A DNA stretch of 64,000 bases from Pseudomonas marginalis (GTDB taxonomy: Bacteria; Pseudomonadota; Gammaproteobacteria; Pseudomonadales; Pseudomonadaceae). The stretch is taken from NCBI RefSeq assembly GCF_024169655.1, contig NZ_JALJWV010000001.1, positions 3,043,001 to 3,107,000 of the forward strand, written 5' to 3'. Shown here in pieces: positions 26,842 through 35,099 of this stretch (within the stretch, counting starts at the first letter, position 1; each line of letters starts with the position of its first letter). The notes below the pieces were generated by a model that was not told where the DNA came from, did not search any database, and saw only the letters and a program-made list of their open reading frames with translations. The position numbers and the translations under genes are program-made.

Positions 26842-27723
26842 GTGTCTAAAGGTGTTGTGTTATCGGTCTTGGCTTCGGTGTTGTTTGCCGTGATGTATTA
26901 CTTCACGTCGCTGCTGACGCCCTTGAGTGGCCTGGAGATTTTCGGCTGGCGCATGTTACTCACCATGCCGTGCATGACGGTGTTCATGCTCGTCAGCGGC
27001 GAGTGGCGACGGGTATGGGACGTGCTGCGGATGCTGGCGGCCAAGCCGCGACTGATCGGCGGCATCGTGGTGTCCTCGGCGCTGCTCGGCGTGCAATTGT
27101 GGTTGTTCATGTGGGCGCCGCTGAATGGGCGCAGCCTGGATGTGTCAGTGGGTTATTTCCTGCTGCCGCTGACTATGGTGCTGACCGGGCGCCTGGTGTA
27201 TGGCGAACGCTTGTCGCGCCTGCAACAGATCGCGGTGTTTTTTGCAGCCCTTGGGGTGCTTAACGAACTGTACCAGGCCGGTGGTTTTTCCTGGGCCACG
27301 CTGGTGGTGATCATCGGCTACCCGGTCTATTTCGTGGTGCGCAAATACCTGACCACCGACCACTTGGGCGGGCTGTGGCTGGACATGGCGCTGATGCTGC
27401 CGGTGGCGTGGTGGTTTGTGCAGAGTGGCGAACAGGGCTTTGCGGTGATGCAGGCCCATCCGAAGTTGTACGCATTGATCCCGATGCTGGGCGTCATCAG
27501 TGCCTCGGCGCTGGTGAGCTATATCATTGCCAGCCGCCTGCTCGCATTCAGCCTGTTCGGGCTACTCAGTTATGTGGAGCCGGTCCTGCTGCTGGGGGTG
27601 GCATTGCTGTTGGGGGAAGGTATCAAGGCGGGCGAATGGCTGACGTATATTCCGATCTGGCTGGCGGTGATGGTGCTGGTGTATGAGGGCTTCAAGCACC
27701 TGGTGCGTCAGCGCAGGGCATGA
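26842..27723 (+). CDS. rarD: RarD-type EamA/DMT permease
   Basis: A 293-residue inner-membrane protein with about ten hydrophobic helices and the RarD pattern: LLTPLSGLEIFGWRMLLTMP near the N-terminus and SYVEPVLLLGVALLLGE near the end. RarD-family proteins are drug/metabolite transporters of uncertain substrate. The start is GTG, chosen because GAGGA lies 4-5 bases upstream. It is monocistronic and convergent with the toxin-like gene that ends at 27785. Confidence 0.85.
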   Translation: MSKGVVLSVLASVLFAVMYYFTSLLTPLSGLEIFGWRMLLTMPCMTVFMLVSGEWRRVWDVLRMLAAKPRLIGGIVVSSALLGVQLWLFMWAPLNGRSLDVSVGYFLLPLTMVLTGRLVYGERLSRLQQIAVFFAALGVLNELYQAGGFSWATLVVIIGYPVYFVVRKYLTTDHLGGLWLDMALMLPVAWWFVQSGEQGFAVMQAHPKLYALIPMLGVISASALVSYIIASRLLAFSLFGLLSYVEPVLLLGVALLLGEGIKAGEWLTYIPIWLAVMVLVYEGFKHLVRQRRA

Positions 27724-27784
27724 GCGCGCACGCTGGATTTAGGTGAGGGCATCCATTCCCTTCGGGTTGGGGCTGCGTAGCGAC

Positions 27785-28996
27785 TTAACCGACGTGTACC
27801 TGAACCGTTGGTGGTTTGGGCGTGCCGAATTGGTTTTCCAATAAGTCGGCCACGCCCTCCAGCTGCTGCCTCTTGGAGCCATAAATCGGGATGCGGCTCT
27901 GCGCCTCATTGCCGATCTTTTCCAAGGCCTCATCCATTACTTCTTTCTTGACGCCAAACAGATTGCCCAGCCGATTTTCCTGGTTCAGCTCGAGCAACGT
28001 CCCCGTGACCGGGTTCTTGAGGATTTCTTCGATCGAGTTAGCCGCGTCTTCAGAAACGCCCAACTCTTTCAGCGCGGTCCCCAGACCATGGCCGGGGTTT
28101 CTGAGCTGTTTGAGGAATTCGTCGTAGAGCCCATTCAGATCATTGGCTTCGGTATTGTCCAAAAGAGTACTGGCGTGATACTTGGCGTGTTCCTCAGGCG
28201 TCCTCAGCTCGAGCGGTTCGTTATTGTTCAGCCCGTTGCGCACCAAGTACAACCCGTCCGAAGCTCCGCCTAGCAGGTTGCCGTAACCGTCGTAAGCGTA
28301 AATTACCTTATTTCCGTCCTCGCGCGTCCCGATGTAAGTGGCCCTGCCATCCGGCGACAGGCTGTTGAGACGCGTATTGGTCAGGCCATTGACCGGCACC
28401 GGCGGGGTGCTCACGTCTTGGTTCAGACGCGCAAAGATGTCCCCCTTCTCATACCCGTAACTGCCGAGCACTGCCTGATCGCCAGCGGCAAACTTTTCCA
28501 GCACCTGCTGGACCCGCTCCTCTTGCTTTGGCGCCGCGTCACTGGAGAAATGTGCGGCAAACTTGTCCCGCGCCTTCGGATCGCTGAGCGACGCCTTGAG
28601 CGAGGCTGTCATTTCTTCACGGGTATTGAACTCGTGAAACGAATGACCTTCCTGCTCTGGCACATACATTAGAAAATTCGGACCTTCGGCGGTCTCCGGG
28701 GTGCGCTTGACCATGACGATGTCTTTGGCTTGCGCACTATCGACGGCAAAGGTCGAAACCTGTACCCCAAGGGCTCCTGCCTTGCCGGGCCTTACGGCGG
28801 CATTCGCCAACTCTCGCCCCCCGGCACTCAGCGAACCGTCCCGGAACTCGGACTGCATGCGGTCCATGTATGTGTGAAACGCCAGCTCGACGGGGTCCGA
28901 GTCGTCGATTGAACGGATGCTGCGAGTGGCGGTGGCAGGCACACTGTGCGTGTAAGGTGTCAGCGCATGTTGGTTTGCGTAGGACGTATCGATCAT
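27785..28996 (-). CDS. Toxin/effector-like protein related to dermonecrotic-toxin-type proteins
   Basis: A 403-residue protein, numbered from the ATG at 28996, which has GAGG 8-9 bases upstream. The first 50 residues are Ser/Thr/Ala rich with no Sec signal. The middle (NFLMYVPEQEGHSFHEFNT, then a long helical stretch ending in a short FFSS-like motif, HFSSDAAP) resembles a segment shared by large DUF6543-type toxin proteins. It lacks the C58 protease and deamidase domains of the genes at the window start. The C-terminal 150 residues are helical and acidic, with no motif I recognise. It stands alone, isolated from hppD by a terminator and preceded by a good hrp-box candidate. It looks like an accessory effector gene; its function is unknown. 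Confidence 0.6.
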   Translation of the reverse strand: MIDTSYANQHALTPYTHSVPATATRSIRSIDDSDPVELAFHTYMDRMQSEFRDGSLSAGGRELANAAVRPGKAGALGVQVSTFAVDSAQAKDIVMVKRTPETAEGPNFLMYVPEQEGHSFHEFNTREEMTASLKASLSDPKARDKFAAHFSSDAAPKQEERVQQVLEKFAAGDQAVLGSYGYEKGDIFARLNQDVSTPPVPVNGLTNTRLNSLSPDGRATYIGTREDGNKVIYAYDGYGNLLGGASDGLYLVRNGLNNNEPLELRTPEEHAKYHASTLLDNTEANDLNGLYDEFLKQLRNPGHGLGTALKELGVSEDAANSIEEILKNPVTGTLLELNQENRLGNLFGVKKEVMDEALEKIGNEAQSRIPIYGSKRQQLEGVADLLENQFGTPKPPTVQVHVG

Positions 28997-29077
28997 AAAG
29001 CGTACCTCGTCGGCATGAATACTGAAGTTCGGCATCCCTGCATCCAGGCACAGGAGGTTTCCTGCTGCCCTGTCACC

Positions 29078-29106
29078 TTTGTGACCGCTGCTCGGCATAC
29101 GGTTCC
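29078..29106 (-). promoter_or_regulatory. Candidate HrpL-type (hrp box) promoter
   Basis: Read on the minus strand: GGAACC at 29106-29101, a 16-base spacer, then TCACAAA at 29084-29078. The P. syringae consensus is GGAACC, 15-16 bases, CCACNNA, so 10 of 11 defined bases match. It ends 81 bases before the toxin-like start codon at 28996 and lies downstream of the hppD terminator. This is what an ECF sigma factor HrpL/RspL promoter of a type III effector would look like. No HrpL gene is in the window. Confidence 0.5.
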
Positions 29107-29122
29107 GCACATCTTGTGGCGC

Positions 29123-29154
29123 AAAAAAACCCGGCGGAGGCAACCTCGACCGGG
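29123..29154 (-). terminator. Rho-independent terminator of hppD
   Basis: On the minus strand CCCGG, CGAGG, a TTG loop, CCTC and CCGGG form an interrupted GC-rich stem followed by seven T residues. It lies just past the hppD stop and separates it from the effector-like gene. Confidence 0.75.
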
Positions 29155-29175
29155 CTCGTTGTGGCGATAACGTAA

Positions 29176-30252
29176 TCAGTCGGCGGTCAATACACCGCGA
29201 CGCACTTGGTCACGCTCGATGGACTCAAACAGTGCCTTGAAGTTGCCCTCGCCAAAGCCATCATCGCCCTTGCGCTGGATGAACTCGAAGAACACCGGGC
29301 CCATCAGGGTTTCCGAGAAAATCTGCAACAGCAGGCGTTTGTCGCCTTCAATGGACGAGCCGTCGAGCAGGATGCCGCGCGCTTGCAACTGGTCCACCGG
29401 CTCGCCATGGTTCGGCAGGCGGCCTTCGAGCATTTCATAGTAGGTATCCGGCGGCGCAGTCATGAAGCGCATGCCGATCTTCTTCAACGCGTCCCAGGTC
29501 TTGATCAGGTCGTCGGTGAGGAACGCCACGTGCTGGATGCCTTCACCGTTGAACTGCATCAGGAACTCTTCGATCTGCCCGGCGCCCTTGGACGACTCTT
29601 CGTTGAGCGGGATGCGGATCATGCCGTCCGGGGCGCTCATGGCTTTGGAGGTCAGGCCGGTGTACTCGCCCTTGATATCGAAATAACGCGCTTCACGGAA
29701 GTTGAACAGCTTCTCGTAGAAGTTGGCCCAGTAGGCCATGCGCCCGCGATACACGTTGTGGGTCAGGTGATCGATGACCTTGAGGCCGGCGCCGACCGGG
29801 TTGCGCTCCACGCCTTCGAGGTAGACGAAATCGATGTCGTAGAGCGAGCTGCCTTCGCCGAAGCGGTCGATCAGGTACAGCGGCGCACCGCCGATGCCTT
29901 TGATCGCCGGCAGGTTCAGCTCCATCGGCCCGGTTTCGATATGGATCGGCTGGGCGCCCAGTTCCAGGGCGCGGTTGTAGGCCTTTTGCGAATCCTTCAC
30001 GCGAAACGCCATACCGCACACCGATGGGCCGTGCTCGGCCGCAAAGTAGGAGGCGATGCTGTTGGGCTCGTTGTTGAGAATCAGGTTGATCTCACCCTGG
30101 CGATACAAGTCAACGTTCTTGGAGCGGTGGGTCGCGACTTTGCTGAAGCCCATGATCTCGAAGATCGGCTCCAGGGTGCCGGGTGTGGGCGATGCGAACT
30201 CGATGAATTCAAAGCCCATCAGGCCCATTGGGTTTTCGTATTGGTCAGCCAT
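29176..30252 (-). CDS. hppD: 4-hydroxyphenylpyruvate dioxygenase
   Basis: A 358-residue non-heme iron dioxygenase, the usual length for Pseudomonas HPPD. It converts 4-hydroxyphenylpyruvate to homogentisate in tyrosine breakdown and pyomelanin formation. The iron ligands lie in [14 protein letters not shown] (His), [11 protein letters not shown] (His) and FFEFIQRKG (Glu). Two vicinal-oxygen-chelate domains are visible. The start [10 protein letters not shown] is the family start and has GAGG upstream. Homogentisate dioxygenase genes are not in the window. Confidence 0.97.
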   Translation of the reverse strand: MADQYENPMGLMGFEFIEFASPTPGTLEPIFEIMGFSKVATHRSKNVDLYRQGEINLILNNEPNSIASYFAAEHGPSVCGMAFRVKDSQKAYNRALELGAQPIHIETGPMELNLPAIKGIGGAPLYLIDRFGEGSSLYDIDFVYLEGVERNPVGAGLKVIDHLTHNVYRGRMAYWANFYEKLFNFREARYFDIKGEYTGLTSKAMSAPDGMIRIPLNEESSKGAGQIEEFLMQFNGEGIQHVAFLTDDLIKTWDALKKIGMRFMTAPPDTYYEMLEGRLPNHGEPVDQLQARGILLDGSSIEGDKRLLLQIFSETLMGPVFFEFIQRKGDDGFGEGNFKALFESIERDQVRRGVLTAD

Positions 30253-30287
30253 GTTCGGCGCCTCTTCATTCTTGTGATGAACGGATG

Positions 30288-30392
30288 TCAATTGCCAGCA
30301 AGGATGAAGCAGGAGGGAGGCGCACACGAAAGACCTCGCACGCTACGGGCGAGGAAATCACCAAAGATCAGGGGGGAGCCGAGTAGCTTCAT
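30288..30392 (-). CDS. Possible 34-codon upstream ORF in the hppD leader
   Basis: An ATG at 30392 opens a 34-codon frame (starts [17 protein letters not shown], ends PSCFILAGN) that stops 35 bases before the hppD start. The ribosome-binding site is weak (GAGAC then a spacer of about 11). It could be a leader peptide coupled to hppD expression, or a chance frame. An imperfect hairpin (CCTCGC with GCGAGG) lies inside it. I do not recognise the peptide. Confidence 0.3.
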   Translation of the reverse strand: MKLLGSPLIFGDFLARSVRGLSCAPPSCFILAGN

Positions 30393-30497
30393 GGTTACAT
30401 CAGTCTCTGACGGCTGAGGCTTGCGTGAGCGCAAGTCCATATTCTTGTATGCGTAAATCGATTCTACACAGCGTAACAGTATTTGTCCGCTCCCTTA

Positions 30498-31244
30498 TCA
30501 AATCCCCATTGGCCTGGCCGGAGCAAGGGGTTTGTTGCACAGGTAGATGCCAAGCAGGATCACCGCGCCGCCCAACAACATGGGTGGGGTCAGTTGCTCA
30601 TCCAGCAACACCGCGCCGCAAATGACCGCGGTCAGCGGATTCAGGGCGATAAACACACCGGCGCGGGTCGCGCCGATTCGGCGAATACCGTCATACCAGC
30701 CGATATAGGCCACCGCCGAGCCCACCACCCCGAGATACAACAGGCCGAGCAGTTGCGGCAGATGGACGGCGGCCAGCGCATTCAGAGTGAGCCTGCCACT
30801 GATGAGGGTGGTGATCATCAGCATCCCCGTGCCCAGCAGAATCGACCAGGTGACCGTTTGCAAGGGACCCAGGCATTGGTTGAGCTCACGGGAATACAAC
30901 GAGTACACGCCCCACCCCACCACGCAGCCGAAGATCAGCAAATCGCCGCGCCAGGCGTTGTCTACCGCCTGCAACAGTTGGGGGTTGCGACTGACAATCA
31001 CCGTGCCCGCGCCGGCCAGGCACAAGGCAATCCCCAGCCACCTGGCTGCACCCAGGCGCTCCTTGAACAGCAACCATGAAGCCACGCCGATCACCGCGGG
31101 GTTCAAGGCGACAATCAAGGAGGCTAGCGATGCATTGATGTAATGCAGCCCGTAAAAGAAACACAGGTTGTAGAAAAAGATGCCGAAACAACCCAGCACG
31201 GCCAGACGCACGAACTGCCTGGCGTCTGGGCGACTCAGGCGCAC
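30498..31244 (-). pseudogene. 5'-truncated EamA/DMT-family transporter gene
   Basis: The frame encodes the last 248 or so residues of a drug/metabolite transporter (LGCFGIFFYNLCFFYGLHYINASLASLIVALNP, GVVGSAVAYIGWYDGIRRIGATRAGVFIALNPL). EamA proteins usually have about 290-300 residues and ten helices; here the first 50-60 residues, about two helices, are absent. Upstream the frame runs only to a stop at 31274 with no ATG, and GTG at 31244 has no ribosome-binding site. At the same point a LysR fragment begins on the other strand. I read this as a deletion that removed the 5' end. A shortened functional protein cannot be excluded. Confidence 0.7.
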
Positions 31245-31522
31245 GCGTGCGTTATCGCTGCTCGCAACTGCTCAGCACCCTGGAGGCGGTAAGCCGTGGT
31301 GACGGCGTCAGCGTGGTGGCGCAGGCGTCGTTGCCCGAAACGCCGGATGCGCGCTACACCGTGCGTCCGCTGTCCCCGCCGGTCAGCCGCGAAATTGGCC
31401 TGGCGGTGCTGGATCAACGCCAGTCGACGCCTGCGACCCTGGCCTTCATTCATGTAGCGCAGAACGTAGATTTCTCACCGGCGGCGAGCTTAATCGGGCC
31501 CGGCCATCTATCATCGAGTTAA
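31241..31522 (+). pseudogene. C-terminal fragment of a LysR-type regulator gene
   Basis: About 90 residues match the end of an LTTR effector-binding domain (RYRCSQLLSTLEAVSRGDGVSVVAQASLP, followed by a proline-rich turn and LAVLDQRQSTPATLAFIHVAQ). The helix-turn-helix and about 200 residues are missing, and no start with a ribosome-binding site exists. It abuts the truncated EamA gene head-to-head, as expected if a divergent LysR/EamA pair lost both 5' ends and the promoter region in one deletion. A perfect 12-base palindrome, CGCACGCGTGCG, lies at the join (31240-31251). Confidence 0.7.
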
Positions 31523-31569
31523 TCGTGTGCCGCCCGGCACGCCCCATCCCACGACAGACCGTCCGCCCC

Positions 31570-33111
31570 ATGCCCCTGACCGTCAACGCCCCGCGAAAGC
31601 GCGCCACGCGCTATCTGATCACCGCGCTCAGCGCGCTGCTGCCGATCGGGGCGGGCGTGGTCATCCTGCATTGGCAGGCTGAACACACCCTGCAACAAAG
31701 TACCGCGCAGACGGCCCAGGAAGCGGTGCGCCAGTTCGACCTGATGCTCGACAACACCGCCCTCGCCGCCCAGGCGTTACTGCCGCTGGCCGGTCAGCCC
31801 TGTGACAACACGGTAAAGCTGGCACTGCGTGAACAAGTCACGCGCCGGCCGTTTGTAAGGGCGACCACCTTGTCCTGGCAGAAAAACATCTATTGCAGCT
31901 CCCTGTTCGGCGGTGGTTACGAATCACCGGTCAACCCGGACGATTATGTCAATGGGCGCTTATGGTTGATGAATGGCAACCCGGTCACACCGGATACCGC
32001 GCTGTTGGTATACCGCCTGGTCGACGGCGATAAAGGCGCATTTGCATCGATTGACGGCTATCACCTGAGCAACGCCCTGCGCCTGATCCGCCACAACGCA
32101 GAGCTCGTCCTACAGGTCGGGCCTCACTGGATGAGCGCTGACGGCAAGGTGCGCGACAGTGCGCAGCCGGTGTTTGCCGTGGCCCACCACCACCTGGCAT
32201 CCACGCGCTATGGCTACAGCGTCGACGCCGGCATGCCGGCCGGGGAAGTCTGGCGCTATATGCAGGATCGTTACCCGGCGCTGTTCATCCTGGTGGGATT
32301 CTTTGGCGCACTGGCGGGTGCGTCGGCTCATTGGTTGCAAAAACGCTCGTCAGCCCCGACCCACGAACTGCACCGGGCCTTGAGCGCCAATGAGTTCATC
32401 GCCTATTTCCAGCCGGTGATACGCGGCGATACGCGCGAGTGGGCCGGCTGCGAAGTGCTGATGCGCTGGAACCACCCCAAGGAAGGCCTGGTGCGGCCGG
32501 ACCTGTTTATTCCACTGGCTGAGGACTGTGGCCTGATCGTGCCCATGACTCGCGCGCTGCTACGCCAGACGGCGGCGCAATTGGCGCCGCATGCCGAGCG
32601 TTTCACCCGCGGTTTCCATATCGGCGTGAATATCACCGCCCGTCATTGTCAGGACCTGGCCTTGGTGGAGGACTGCCGGGAGTTTCTCGCCGCCTTCACG
32701 CCTGGCCAGGTGATCCTGGTGCTGGAGTTGACCGAACGCGAGCTGATCAAGCCTACCGACACCACCCGCCGCCTGTTCGATGCGCTGCACGAACTGGGGG
32801 TGATGATTGCAATTGATGACTTTGGCACCGGTCACTCCAGCCTGACCTACTTGCGTAACTTCAATGTCGACTACTTGAAGATCGACCAGAGCTTTGTCGC
32901 CATGATCGGGGTAGATGCACTCTCGCGGCATATTCTGGACAGCATCATAGAGCTCTCCGGCAAGCTCGACTTGGGCATCGTTGCCGAAGGCGTGGAAACA
33001 ATCGAGCAATGTGAATACCTGGCAGCACAAGGCGTGGATTTCCTGCAGGGTTACCTGTTCGGGCGCCCGCTACCCTGCGACGAGTTCATTAAATCCCTGA
33101 CCAGCCATTGA
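31570..33111 (+). CDS. CSS-motif EAL-domain cyclic-di-GMP phosphodiesterase
   Basis: A 513-residue inner-membrane protein. An N-terminal membrane helix (about 12-35) and a periplasmic CSS domain with the paired cysteines (AGQPCDN and IYCSSLFG) are followed by a second helix at about 230-250 (LFILVGFFGALAGASAHWL) and a cytoplasmic EAL domain. The EAL signature is EVLMRW, with NITARH, DDFGTGHSS, LKIDQSF and EGVE present, so hydrolysis of c-di-GMP is expected. In E. coli CSS proteins disulfide status controls activity. The start at 31570 is uncertain because no strong ribosome-binding site precedes it; a GTG at 31525 is an alternative. Confidence 0.9.
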   Translation: MPLTVNAPRKRATRYLITALSALLPIGAGVVILHWQAEHTLQQSTAQTAQEAVRQFDLMLDNTALAAQALLPLAGQPCDNTVKLALREQVTRRPFVRATTLSWQKNIYCSSLFGGGYESPVNPDDYVNGRLWLMNGNPVTPDTALLVYRLVDGDKGAFASIDGYHLSNALRLIRHNAELVLQVGPHWMSADGKVRDSAQPVFAVAHHHLASTRYGYSVDAGMPAGEVWRYMQDRYPALFILVGFFGALAGASAHWLQKRSSAPTHELHRALSANEFIAYFQPVIRGDTREWAGCEVLMRWNHPKEGLVRPDLFIPLAEDCGLIVPMTRALLRQTAAQLAPHAERFTRGFHIGVNITARHCQDLALVEDCREFLAAFTPGQVILVLELTERELIKPTDTTRRLFDALHELGVMIAIDDFGTGHSSLTYLRNFNVDYLKIDQSFVAMIGVDALSRHILDSIIELSGKLDLGIVAEGVETIEQCEYLAAQGVDFLQGYLFGRPLPCDEFIKSLTSH

Positions 33112-33161
33112 ATAGCCATCTACCGCGCCGATGAAAGAGTGTTAATTAGCTAAAGACATGA

Positions 33162-33190
33162 TTTACTCGTGGCGGATTAACTACTACAAT
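33162..33190 (+). promoter_or_regulatory. Candidate sigma-70 promoter of mvaU
   Basis: TTTACT at 33162-33167 and TACAAT at 33185-33190 are separated by 17 bases. This would give a 5' untranslated region of roughly 110 bases before the TTG start. The surrounding 200 bases are clearly A+T-rich, consistent with autoregulation by an H-NS-like silencer. Confidence 0.45.
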
Positions 33191-33307
33191 TTTTCATACC
33201 TGTGCAGAACTCGCAGGAAGGCTTCTTTCTTGAGTCGCCTTAAAGCTCTTGGCTTGTAGCGTTATCTGCAGTTGATATCAGCCAAATACACTATTGGAGT
33301 AAATATT

Positions 33308-33670
33308 TTGTCCAGACTCGCCGAATTTCGCGCAGCAGAAAAAGCCCTTCAAGAGCAGCTTGCCCAGCTGGAATCCCTGAAGAACGACGCTGGCCTGAAG
33401 AAAGAAATCGAATTCGAAGAAAAACTGCAAGCGTTGATGAAGAGCTACGGCAAGGGCCTGCGCGACATCATTTCCATCCTTGATCCTAACCCAGGCAAGG
33501 CCGCAGCGGTCGCGACCGCACCAAAACAGCGCCGCGCGCGCGTGGTCAAGGTTTACCACAACCCGCACACCGGCGAACTGATCGAGACTAAAGGCGGCAA
33601 CCACCGCGGCCTGAAAGCCTGGAAAGAACAGTACGGCGCCGCCACTGTAGATTCCTGGCTTCGTGGCTGA
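33308..33670 (+). CDS. mvaU: MvaT/MvaU-family H-NS-like silencer
   Basis: A 120-residue xenogeneic silencer. The N-terminal half is a coiled-coil oligomerisation domain (LAEFRAAEKALQEQLAQLESLK), and the C-terminal DNA-binding part holds YHNPHTGELIETKGGNHRGLKAWK, with the family's minor-groove loop KGGNHR. It resembles MvaU more than MvaT at the N-terminus. The family start MSRLAEF corresponds to a TTG codon with GGAG 8 bases upstream; no ATG fits, and an upstream ATG at 33272 adds an unlikely extension. It is expected to bind A+T-rich horizontally acquired DNA, such as the toxin genes here. A terminator follows. Confidence 0.93.
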   Translation: MSRLAEFRAAEKALQEQLAQLESLKNDAGLKKEIEFEEKLQALMKSYGKGLRDIISILDPNPGKAAAVATAPKQRRARVVKVYHNPHTGELIETKGGNHRGLKAWKEQYGAATVDSWLRG

Positions 33671-33690
33671 TCGAAAATGCACTTACAAAG

Positions 33691-33718
33691 AGCCCCGCAA
33701 TAGCGGGGCTTTTTTTTA
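33691..33718 (+). terminator. Rho-independent terminator of mvaU
   Basis: AGCCCCGC, loop AATA, GCGGGGCT, then eight T residues, 20 bases after the mvaU stop. Confidence 0.95.
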
Positions 33719-33781
33719 ACGGTTCGAATGCGAACTTAAATAACATTTCACTTCGTTCAAAAATGGGGGGGACAGCGCCTT

Positions 33782-34318
33782 TCAAAGTTTCAGGCTGTCG
33801 CGCACCGAACGGACTTCATCCTTGCTCGCTTCGTATGCTTGCGCCTGGCCCGCGTATGAAAAAACAAAGGCCTTATCGGTATCAACAGCGCCAACCAATG
33901 TTTGCGAGAGTACGTGCCGGCCGTTCTCGGTAATCACGCAAGTAGTTTCCAGCGCTTCAAGACGGCTCAATGTTGTAGGGTGCATCTTGCTGCACACACT
34001 TTGATAGCCGCCCTGGGCAAAATCTTTCTGGATGGACTTGCGCATTTCCAGTAACACGCCCTCAAGATTGACGGCATGCCCGGCCTCGATCGGCGTGCCC
34101 GTCAACTCCATGACCATCACTGTCGCGCCATTTTCATCATTCTTGATTGCCCGCTGCCGAGACACGTTTTGAGTGCTGGCTGGCGCCTCTTTATCAGTGA
34201 CCACTTCTTCGATTTGCCAGCCACTGGGCCAGTGGATTTCCGGTTCGGCCGCCAGCGCCAAGGGGCTACTCAACAGCAAACACAACGCGCTCAACAGCGG
34301 TGTACGACATTCGATCAT
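33782..34318 (-). CDS. Exported DUF4946-type protein
   Basis: A 178-residue protein with a Sec signal (CLLLSSPLALAAEPEI, cleavage after ALA). The mature part (IHWPSGWQIEE, ATVMVMELTGTP, AFVFSYAGQA) matches the DUF4946 family of pseudomonad periplasmic proteins of unknown role. Two cysteines (YQSVCSKMH and ETTCVITE) could form a disulfide. It is monocistronic and is convergent with the mvaU terminator. Confidence 0.75.
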   Translation of the reverse strand: MIECRTPLLSALCLLLSSPLALAAEPEIHWPSGWQIEEVVTDKEAPASTQNVSRQRAIKNDENGATVMVMELTGTPIEAGHAVNLEGVLLEMRKSIQKDFAQGGYQSVCSKMHPTTLSRLEALETTCVITENGRHVLSQTLVGAVDTDKAFVFSYAGQAQAYEASKDEVRSVRDSLKL

Positions 34319-34515
34319 TGCAAAAACACCCCAGGTTCAAGCGCCAAAGTTTGCGGCCCCGCCCCCGCGGGTCGCAAGGCCTGCGTGACCTTTTTCATTT
34401 GGCGCAGTGAGCGGGCCTTGCGTATCATGGCCCAGCTGCACGAATGCTTGCCGCAAGCCAAGGGAACGCACCGCTCATCTCACGCCGCGTTTGCCCCATT
34501 TTTTCTGGAGGGTCC

Positions 34516-35037
34516 ATGAGCCTGCACGATCTGAACACTTTCCCGGGCGTCACCGCCCAACCTGACACCGCCACGTCGAACTTCGTGTTCAATCACACCA
34601 TGCTGCGGGTCAAGGACATCACCAAGTCCCTGGATTTCTACACCCGTGTGCTGGGTTTCTCGCTGGTAGAAAAGCGCGACTTCCCGGAAGCCGAATTCAG
34701 CCTGTACTTCCTGGCGCTGGTGGACAAGGCCCGGATTCCGGCGGACGCCGCCGAGCGTACCCAGTGGATGAAGTCGATCCCTGGCATCCTGGAACTGACC
34801 CACAACCACGGCACCGAAAACGACGCCGACTTCGCCTATCACAATGGCAATACCGACCCACGCGGCTTTGGCCATATCTGCATTTCGGTGCCGGATATCG
34901 TGGCTGCGTGCGAGCGCTTCGAAGCCCTGGGCTGCGACTTCCAGAAGCGCCTGAACGATGGCCGCATGAAAAGCCTGGCGTTCATCAAGGACCCGGACGC
35001 TTACTGGGTTGAGATCATTCAGCCAGCGCCGCTGTAA
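34516..35037 (+). CDS. gloA: Lactoylglutathione lyase (glyoxalase I)
   Basis: A 173-residue glyoxalase I. All four metal ligands are in place: His in NHTMLRVKD, Glu in ILELTHNHG, His in GFGHICISV and Glu in YWVEIIQP. It isomerises the methylglyoxal-glutathione hemithioacetal to S-lactoylglutathione. It is slightly longer than the E. coli enzyme, with an insert around residues 75-95, as in the long (Zn-type) Pseudomonas enzymes. The start at 34516 follows CTGGAGGG. Confidence 0.95.
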   Translation: MSLHDLNTFPGVTAQPDTATSNFVFNHTMLRVKDITKSLDFYTRVLGFSLVEKRDFPEAEFSLYFLALVDKARIPADAAERTQWMKSIPGILELTHNHGTENDADFAYHNGNTDPRGFGHICISVPDIVAACERFEALGCDFQKRLNDGRMKSLAFIKDPDAYWVEIIQPAPL

Positions 35038-35051
35038 ACATCCCACGCAAT

Positions 35052-35082
35052 AAAAAACCCCATGCTTACACATGGGGTTTTT
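35052..35082. terminator. Bidirectional terminator between gloA and ahpF
   Basis: AAAAAACCCCATG, loop CTTACA, CATGGGGTTTTT. A- and T-runs flank the stem on both sides, so it can end both the plus-strand gloA and the minus-strand ahpF transcripts. Confidence 0.92.
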
Positions 35083-35099
35083 CATTTCCGGGCTGGATT

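Noticed and set aside
29206..30417. 403-codon plus-strand frame
   Set aside because: Antisense to hppD; no start signal and no domain.
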